Positions 22,636 to 23,214 of a DNA stretch of 23,214 bases are shown here, piece after piece (the stretch's first letter is position 1; every line of letters begins with the position of its first letter). Position numbers and translations under genes: made by a program. Source of the stretch: an uncultured Lachnospiraceae bacterium (GTDB lineage: Bacteria; Bacillota; Clostridia; Lachnospirales; Lachnospiraceae). Below the pieces are notes generated by a model. That model saw only the letters and a list, made by a program, of their open reading frames with translations, made no database searches and was not told where the DNA came from. The DNA lies in NCBI GenBank assembly GCA_910583615.1, contig CAJTXP010000058.1:1-23214 (forward strand). The letters are read 5' to 3'.

Positions 22636-22986
22636 TTATTTACGCAGTATCTTGTCCATGGCCTTTCCCCTGGCAAGCTCATCAATCAGCTTATCCAGGT
22701 AACGGATCTCCCGCATCAGAGGCTCTTCAATCTCTTCCACCCTGACACCGCAGACCACGCCTTTGATCAGTTTCCTGTTTTCATTCAGCTGCGGAGCATC
22801 CCGGAAGAAATCCCCATAAGGCACCGGACTCTCCAGCATCCTCTCCAGTTCGGGCTGACTGTATCCGGTAAGCCAACGGATCACCTCGTCAACCTCCTGC
22901 CTTGTCCGCCCCTTTCTCTCTACCTTATTGACAAGCAGATGATAAACTTTCGAAAAGTCCATCTGATAGATTTTCTCATTTCCCAT
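22636..22986 (-). CDS. DUF2200 family protein
   Basis: The 116-residue protein shows the complete DUF2200 pattern: IYQMDFSKVYHLLVNKVE, KGRTRQEVDEVIRWLTGY, APQLNENRKLIKGVVCGVR and LDKLIDELARGKAMDKILRK at the C-terminus. Length matches the family (about 115-120). It is a small cytoplasmic protein found widely in bacteria without an assigned function. I chose ATG 22986 (MGNEKIYQMD) because AGGTG lies six bases before it; an upstream ATG at 23007 would add seven residues. It is the first gene of the three-gene set leading to the LRR gene. Confidence 0.88.
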   Translation of the reverse strand: MGNEKIYQMDFSKVYHLLVNKVERKGRTRQEVDEVIRWLTGYSQPELERMLESPVPYGDFFRDAPQLNENRKLIKGVVCGVRVEEIEEPLMREIRYLDKLIDELARGKAMDKILRK

Positions 22987-23062
22987 AAAATACACCTCAT
23001 ACTCCATATTTCTGGCAGCTCTGTCTCTCCGACATACTCCGGTTTGCCAGCACTAACTGCCC

Positions 23063-23143
23063 GCAAACGCTTCGCTTTTTGCTCTTATCGCCGCTTGAGA
23101 AGCAGCGGCTCTTTTCAGCGTTTGCCGGCTGAGAAGACAGCCG
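23063..23143. repeat. Nested hairpin region upstream of the DUF2200 gene
   Basis: GCAAACGCT (23063-23071) pairs with AGCGTTTGC (23117-23125) around an inner hairpin GCCGCT / AGCGGC (23090-23095 and 23104-23109). A third hairpin, CGGCTG / CAGCCG (23126-23131 and 23138-23143), follows directly. The three stems sit about 80-160 bases before the DUF2200 ATG, so they would form in its leader RNA if transcription starts further upstream. No known RNA family was recognised, and no coding region is convincing from 22987 to the window end. Confidence 0.45.
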
Positions 23144-23214
23144 CTTCCTTCACCCATCCCATATTCCCCGACAAACTTTAATACAATCAAAACGGATACG
23201 AAAAAAGCGAGTAC

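Noticed and set aside
1..23214. CRISPR arrays, rRNA and tRNA genes, intact transposases
   Set aside because: Reading both strands I found no regularly spaced direct repeats, no tRNA-like cloverleaf and no complete transposase or integrase.

Overview
The window looks like a chromosomal segment of a Firmicute, most likely a gut clostridium of the Lachnospiraceae type. The reasons are strong AGGAGG-type ribosome binding sites, a complete BceRSAB-type antimicrobial-peptide module, a lipoprotein-anchored family 5 binding protein, and remnants of the conjugative elements and phages common in that family. This assignment is inference; there is no rRNA or tRNA gene in the window to test it. I saw no CRISPR array and no intact insertion sequence.

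Layout. Positions 1-2370 are a mobile-element graveyard: pieces of a phage replication/packaging region (DUF2815, a polymerase start joined to a terminase C-terminal part), pieces of a conjugative element (Maff2-like tail, VirB6/TrbL-like N-terminal part, start of a Cys_rich_VLP gene), and a decayed SNF2-helicase plus DUF4391 pair that normally belongs to a type III restriction-like defence island. Every gene there is truncated or frameshifted. Positions 2370-3030 carry long inverted repeats, a small gene with a good promoter, and a terminator. Positions 3032-8102 (minus strand) are a five-gene NikABCDE/Opp-type ABC importer. Divergent from it, at 8322-8708, is a four-cluster ferredoxin. A perfect 13-bp inverted repeat lies over the ferredoxin promoter between them and contains GTATGA/TCATAC half-sites like those of NikR. 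A SAM-dependent methyltransferase (8849-9634) converges on the ferredoxin.

Positions 9845-11026 hold a broken AAA-ATPase/PD-(D/E)XK gene. Positions 11078-15480 (minus strand) are a tightly overlapping operon: a MATE-like exporter, an unknown 155-residue protein, an unknown two-helix membrane protein, a Sel1-repeat protein and a 61-residue protein. The second and last of these carry a +1 frameshift in an A5 run. A small 64-residue protein (15722-15916) sits behind its own palindromic promoter.

Positions 16113-20692 (plus strand) are a response regulator, an intramembrane-sensing histidine kinase, an ABC ATPase and a 10-helix permease. A sequence matching the BceR-type box TNACA-N4-TGTAA sits at the end of the kinase gene, before the transporter genes, so the kinase/regulator pair very likely controls the transporter. 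Positions 20715-22986 (minus strand) hold a DUF2200 gene, a helical-repeat protein and a leucine-rich-repeat protein; the last two overlap. A nested hairpin region lies upstream of this set.

The best candidates for something not well described are the metal-type importer/ferredoxin/methyltransferase locus with its palindromic operator, and the overlapping MATE-unknown-unknown-Sel1 operon.
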